Assembly (NCBI GenBank): GCA_033439795.1
Contig: JAUTDP010000014.1
Location: forward strand, 1,240,001 to 1,304,000
Origin: Sordaria brevicollis
Taxonomy: Eukaryota; Ascomycota; Sordariomycetes; Sordariales; Sordariaceae
Direction: 5' to 3'
Length of the DNA stretch: 64,000 nt
A program made the translations under genes and the position numbers. Positions within the stretch are counted from its first letter, which is position 1. Each line of letters begins with the position of its first letter. Shown piece after piece: positions 58,660 to 64,000 of the stretch. The notes below the pieces were generated by a model that saw only the letters and a list, made by a program, of their open reading frames with translations, was not told where the DNA came from and ran no database searches.

Positions 58660-60400
58660 TTCTACTTCTTAATTATATAATTTTTCGGTAAAATAAAGTT
58701 CAATATTATAAATACTAAGAAAGATATTAATATTAAATAATGATCGAAATTTAATTATAGTAGATATATATAGCTAAGATTAAATTTATTAAAATTATTA
58801 ATAAATAGCTTCTTCGATTCCTACTCCTCTAACCGAGTAATTAGGTTAATAGAATTCGGGTTATCCCTACAGATAATTTCCATTACTCGTTCCTATAGTA
58901 TTAACGGCTTTATAATTAAGGTAATTATATTAATCGAAACGGCGTTATTCGTAGTAGTAATTATAATAATAATTATAACCGGGGTATTTATAGTAATTTT
59001 CTTCTCGGTAAATATCTTTTCTAAAAGTTTATAAATAAATCCATTTATACCCGGCTTATTATCTTCAATATTTACAAATATTTTAAATATTATTCTAATA
59101 ACGTTTTCAATTAAATTCCTAAAGTAATTTAACTTTAATATTTTAATATTATCCTTATAAATTCTCTTTAAGCCCGGGGATAAAATTTTGGTTAAAACTA
59201 TCGTAATAAAAATAAAATAATCGTCCCTAATTAGAAGTAAAATTTTAATTAAATTCGAAGCGTTATTTTATAGATTTAATTTAATTAAATAATTTAATAC
59301 ATCGAAAGGCCGAAAGTGTTTTTTAAGGTAGAAGATTTCAGGGCGGTATAATATTTAAAATTTATTAAATTCTACGGTAAAAATACTCTTTTTATATAAT
59401 TCCTTTAAACCTTCCTTTATATATACCGATATTATACGTTCCTTGCGTAAATATATTATCGGCGGAGCGTTCGGATTTTAAAGGGTATTTATCGATTTAA
59501 AATTAGAATTAGAGCTTCCCTTAAATATTAAAACTATACCTTTCATATTAAATCGCACTTTCAATTTGCCCTTAACTCCCTTTAAAAATACTTTAGCTAA
59601 AATGGATAATATAAACGAATTAGGCGTAGAAATAATAGAAACCTTAAGGGTAGGGGTTAAAACGGCTTTTCCTTTCCCCTTTCCTTTTGGGGTTTTCGTA
59701 GCCGTTAATCAAATATTAGAAGTAATAGAATTACCGGCGGATTTAAATATATTTATCGGGTACTATCCATTTATTTTCGCTTATAGTAGAAATATTAACC
59801 TAATAAAATAAACCAACTTATCGGATATTTATATAGAAGGCGGTAAATCTATAAAAAAGGGTATTATTTACTTAGGGGGGGTATATTTTTAGGTTTTATA
59901 TAATTTATAAATAATATATATATATTCTTTAAAATTAATTTATATTCCGCCGCTAAGCGTCGTAATAATAATACCGACTTTAAATATATATTATAATATT
60001 TATTTTATATTTTTTTAATAGCAGGAGGGAAAATTTCTATAAAACCCTTCTACTTTATTATATTAAAGTATATTTTTAAAGTTAAACCTTTAATAATATT
60101 AGGATCGGCGTTATTAATTATTAATACTAATTAATTTTTAAATTTCTTTTAAAAGCCGTAACGTTTATTCGGGTCCAGTTAATTTAATGCGAATTATAGC
60201 TCGGTTTCGTCGGTTAAAGGGCGCGAATTAAAATCGGACGTAAATAATATAACCGGGAGGGGTATTTGAAGTAATTCGGGGTTAACCTTATATTTATTAA
60301 GTTTAATAAATAATTCCGGGTCTTTATTAAATCCTATTAAAGAATTAAAAAGTGCAGCCAAAGCTATAATAATTAAACAATAAATATAAGTAATAAATAT
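58660..60400 (-). pseudogene. RIP-mutated relic gene, right flank
   Basis: The minus strand reads as protein-like sequence from about 60,400 (ALAALFNSLIGFNKDPELFI, LPVILFTSDFNSRPLTDETE, QLDPNKRYGFQKKFKNQ) to about 59,810. After a shift of frame it continues through a Lys/Gly stretch (TPKGKGKGKA), RKERIISVYIKEGLKELYKK, YFRNLIENVIRIIFKIFVN and EIICRDNPNSINLITRLEEQ to about 58,660. Stops are almost all TAA/TAG. The second half is nearly open, with only a few stops in 1 kb, so mutation is lighter here. I do not recognise the family. It lies outside the right terminal repeat. Confidence 0.45.
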
Positions 60401-61749
60401 TTACGGATAAAACGAATTAATTAATCGAAATTTAATAATATATTATATAATCGGTGCGAAAAATAAAATAGGGACCCGAATTTTAAAATTATAAATATAT
60501 TATAGCGTACTTTTTAAATTTAATAAAAATAATAAAACTATTTAAAGTAGAGGAAATCGGGCTCGATTTTAATTCTTTTACGAATTTCGAACGGTTATAT
60601 AGAATAAATATTATTAATTTAAATATTTATAAATTTAGTCGGTAGGGTAGCGAATAACGCAATAGATATATTAATTAATTAATTTTAAATTAGGTAATAA
60701 AGACGACGGCTGAGAAAAAATACGAAAGAAATTTTAATAGGGAAAAAAATATCGAAGGTAAGAGTGAGAAGGAATTGAATTCCTTTAATTCGAAGTACGT
60801 TTAATTAGAAAGATTTACCCGGTTATATAATATATTAAAGTAATAAAGAAGGAAAGAAGGTCGTAATTTAATAGGAGGGTAATTATCCTTATATATACTT
60901 TCCCCCTTCTACCCTCTATAATATCCGTAAATTCGTTTTTATATTATTTTTATTCTAATTATTAAATATTAAAATCGGGGTATTTTCGTTAAATAATCGA
61001 ATTAATAAATTAGCGGATTCGTATTATTTATTTATTAAATTATAATTCTATCCTATATTTAATAGTTTAAGTATTTAAATACCTTTATTTTAATATTTTC
61101 TATTAAAAGGGGGGGGGGTTTAAAGTAATAACGTTATTAATATTTAAATAGGATGGATAATTACGGTAATAAATTTGGCCGGGTATCCTTTCCCTATTAC
61201 TTCGTAGAATAAGATTTCCGATAGAGATTTTAATTAAAGGGAACCTTCCTATTCGCCTATCCTTTTCGCATTAAATCTATAAGGCGGTAAATAAAAAGGA
61301 ATAAGCGCTAAAATATTATTAAAAGATTAATACCTATAGCCCGTATATAATTTAATATATTTAATATATATTAATATAATTTATAAATAAGGCTTTGAAA
61401 AAACGTTTAAAAATGAAAAGGTTTTATTATTTTTATTTAAAATCGTATAATTAGAAATATTATTAATTATTTTAATAAAATAAATTATTTAATTTAATAG
61501 AAGGTTAAAATTGCGTACGAAATTAAGTAATAAATTATATACCCCGCTTAAATACGATTAGCGATATAAATATAAAAATTAATTATAATAATATATATTC
61601 TAAATTAAATAAAATTTGTAAGCCCCTAAAATCTTAAAGGTTAAATAATAAAAAGTCGAATAATATCGAATTTATTAAAACGTAACCAATAAACGAAAAT
61701 AAAATAAATTAATTGAAACGATTACGAAGGAATAATTTAAAGAATAGAA

Positions 61750-62900
61750 AGGGCGGTAATAATTAAACGTTAAATATAGTAAATTCGTAATATCGTTTTT
61801 ATTATTTACTTAAATAGCCGGGTCGGTATTATTAGAGTCTTTTTATTTAGTAGCTTCGGTAGTAGCGGCTTTAGCCTTTTTCTTAACCTTAGCTTTTTAT
61901 ATAGCGGTTAATTTAAGGGGGGTAATGAATTTATACCGGGTATAATTACTATTATAATTTTTACGCTTAGTAATATTCTTAAGCAATTTATTCTCTTAAA
62001 ATTAGTTTTTAACAGTAAATTTATTATACTTTAATTTACCGGGCTCGTTTATATTATAATTTTTACTAATATCGATCTAATTCTCCTTATATTAATTATC
62101 GAAGAAAATATATATCCTATTGTTTTTTAGGGAATAAATAATTTTATTAGGTTTTATTTTAAGTAAGTAATTTATTCGCGCGTTTATTATAATTTAAGAG
62201 TATAAATTTAAATAGTAATTAATTAAAGTAATTTCGTATTATCGTTGAGGTTATACGTACCCGCTAATTAAATTATAATCTTTTGAGGATATTTGTTTAT
62301 AATTAAATAATTTTTTATAAACGAGAAAATTTAGAAGAATTTTTCTTTATTAATATTATTAGGATTTTCGAATTATTAATAAAAATAATTGGCTATTTCG
62401 TTATAAAAATAAATAAATTTAAATTTAAGGTTATTTTCAGATAAATATTTAATTAGAATAAATACCGCTTTAATTACCTCGGACTTCTATAAATTATAAT
62501 TACCGTCCTATTTATTACGGAATTTCTTTTTAACGTACTATTCGAATTTATTTATATAACCCTTCTATTTAATAATATATTCGATAATACGGTTTCGTTT
62601 TCGGGTATTTATTTATTAGAATATAAAAATCTTAATTTAATATTAGAATTAAACGTTAATAGGCTCGATTATTTTATTTATTTTTTTATTAACTTTAAGC
62701 TTTCTACTATTAATCTTCTTCTTCTTCTTTTTTTTTTTACCGTAGTCCCGTTTAGGGTAATATTCGGGTTTAGTATTAGATTAATATACATTATTAATCG
62801 AAGAATTTACGCTATTCGATTATAAATACCTTTTTTTCTATTACGAAATATTAATTATAAATTAATAAAAATAGGATATAAAAAAGATTTACGCGTAAAT
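61750..62900 (-). pseudogene. RIP-mutated relic coding sequence, far right
   Basis: On the minus strand a Lys-rich run (GKKKKKKKKINSRKLKVNKK, about 62,740) leads into TRKRNRIIEYIIKQKGYIN, KSEVIKAVFILIKYLSENN, LKFKFIYFYNEIANYFYQQF and FSFIKNYLIINKYPQK. After a frame shift it continues into an Ala/Lys tail (KAKVKKKAKAATTEATK, about 61,870). TAA/TAG again stand where Gln is expected. It may be the upstream part of the relic at 58.7-60.4 kb or a separate gene. No family recognised. Confidence 0.4.
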
Positions 62901-63239
62901 TATTTAAATTATTTGAATATAATAAGGTTAAAAATTAGTACGAAGATATTATAGTATATAGGTCTTCGGCCCTTATAAATAGGGTTATTAGAAGAAGGCT
63001 AATTTATTTTTAAAGTTATTACTATTAAGTATATATAATTGGAAGTAAGGTTTAGTACGAACCGATCGGAATTATAAATATATATGGAACTATATAGTAT
63101 AATTAATTAGTATTATATTAATATTGGTATTATTTTTAATACGAATTTGCGGGTTTAATTATATACGGGTAGTATTAAGGAGTGGGACTTTAAATAATGG
63201 CGCTAAATATAATACCCGGCCGTTAATATAAAAAAGGTG

Positions 63240-63700
63240 GCTGGTTTTATTATTAGCGTTAAAACGGAAGATAGCGGTTCTTATAGGTTAGTATATAAGG
63301 CTCCGGTTGGCCTTACGAAAAAAAAGAAAAGTTAATATAAAGGTAATAGAGATTGGCCGATAAAATAGATAATAATTTAATAATTATAATAAATGAAAAT
63401 TTATATTATTAAGAATATAATTATTTTTATAAATAGTATTTATTTACTTATAGGGGGTTTCGGGGATAAAATTTCTATTAGGGTCCGTATAGCTTTACGA
63501 AAGAAAGGGAAGATAAATATAATAGAATTAATAATAAATTAATAAACTAAATGAAAGTTCGGTAATTTTAATAAAGGGGAATTTATATTATTAGGAATAG
63601 GATTATATTTATTAATAGTATTTCCTTACTTATAGGGGGTTATAGGAATAAAAGGTTCATTATTAGGGGTACCCGGTAATTCCGGATATATTTACGAATA
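63240..63700. repeat. Diverged tandem repeats of about 182 bp
   Basis: The word cttatagggggtt at 63,448 recurs 182 bases later, and ttacgaaa-aagaaa at 63,313 recurs at 63,495, also 182 bases on. A third, more diverged copy seems to start near 63,660. The differences are mainly transitions. Confidence 0.55.
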
Positions 63701-64000
63701 AAACGATTTATTAATATAATAACGTTAAAATTAAAGGGAGAAGTTTAATAATTAAAGGAATTTAATTCGGTAATTATAAATTTATATTAATATAAATATT
63801 AACCCTATTTTGCGTATTTTCGATTAAATAATCGGGGCCGTTAAAATCGCTTTCCGTCCTACCGAAGCGCGGGTTGTACGGATATAATAATTCTATATTT
63901 ACGTTTTATTCCGAACGTTAATAAAAAAATCGATTAAAATTAAATATCGATAAAGTATTTTCCGGGGCTTAATATACCGGTCGAATAATTTATTCGGAGA

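Larger units (their letters stand above)
44331..64000. other. RIP-mutated, AT-rich heterochromatin-like block
   Basis: By eye the sequence changes within about 150 bases to strongly AT-rich DNA. CpA and TpG are rare, TpA is very common, and CpG (cg) is still frequent. This is what RIP predicts (C to T mainly at CpA on both strands) and not what simple CpG decay predicts. No intact gene is present, and the longest frames are about 85 codons. The block runs to the window end, so its size is unknown. It could be pericentromeric, subtelomeric or an interstitial transposon cluster. Sub-features are listed separately. Confidence 0.85.

Noticed and set aside
44331..64000. Mitochondrial DNA or a foreign AT-rich insertion as the source of the AT-rich block
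   Set aside because: CpG is retained while CpA/TpG is depleted, and relic frames have Gln-to-stop changes. Both fit RIP and not organellar composition.
1..64000. CRISPR array, bacterial operon or prophage
   Set aside because: No direct-repeat/spacer array or bacterial gene organisation. Genes have spliceosomal introns and fungal identity.

Overview
The window is nuclear DNA of a filamentous ascomycete, most likely Sordariales (Neurospora/Sordaria type). The evidence is short introns with GTRNGT donors and CTAAC/CTGAC branch points, a recognisable set of fungal housekeeping genes, and a final third with the signature of repeat-induced point mutation (RIP). I cannot fix the species.

Layout. 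(1) 1-15.3 kb is accessory, gene-poor DNA. It holds one hypothetical ORF at the left edge, a 436-bp inverted-repeat (MITE-like) element, a Ctr-type copper transporter, a frameshifted pseudogene, duplicated gene fragments, and a small family of unrecognised genes (6.8-7.7, 8.8-9.7 and 11.5-12.4 kb; the last is broken). (2) 15.3-42.8 kb is a conserved euchromatic block: MADS-box factor Mcm1 (-), about 8 kb without a supported gene, tetraspanin Pls1 (+), an intron-containing tRNA-like gene (-), a NIPA-family membrane protein (-), V-ATPase subunit E (+), the WASP homologue Las17 (-), a 77-residue conserved-looking protein (-), the XPF/Rad1 nuclease mus-38 (+), and a membrane-anchored aldehyde dehydrogenase (+). 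(3) From about 44.3 kb to the end the DNA is very AT-rich, CpA/TpG-poor but CpG-retaining, and lacks intact genes: RIP-mutated heterochromatin.

The main discovery is that the RIP-mutated DNA is still legible. If TAA/TAG are read as former CAA/CAG, long protein-like frames appear. Inside 46,770-58,451, bounded by imperfect terminal inverted repeats, there are two divergent relic genes. A minus-strand frame (about 53.3 to 49.4 kb) carries the signature blocks of a large fungal DNA-transposon transposase. A plus-strand frame (about 53.8-57.7 kb) has pentapeptide PVSPK-like repeats and a proline-rich stretch. Further relic frames flank the element on both sides.

Functionally the euchromatic genes are independent housekeeping loci (transcription, vacuolar acidification, actin assembly, DNA repair, metal and aldehyde metabolism) and not a cluster. 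Exon boundaries were placed by hand from splice signals, frame continuity and family knowledge; no search or alignment program was run.
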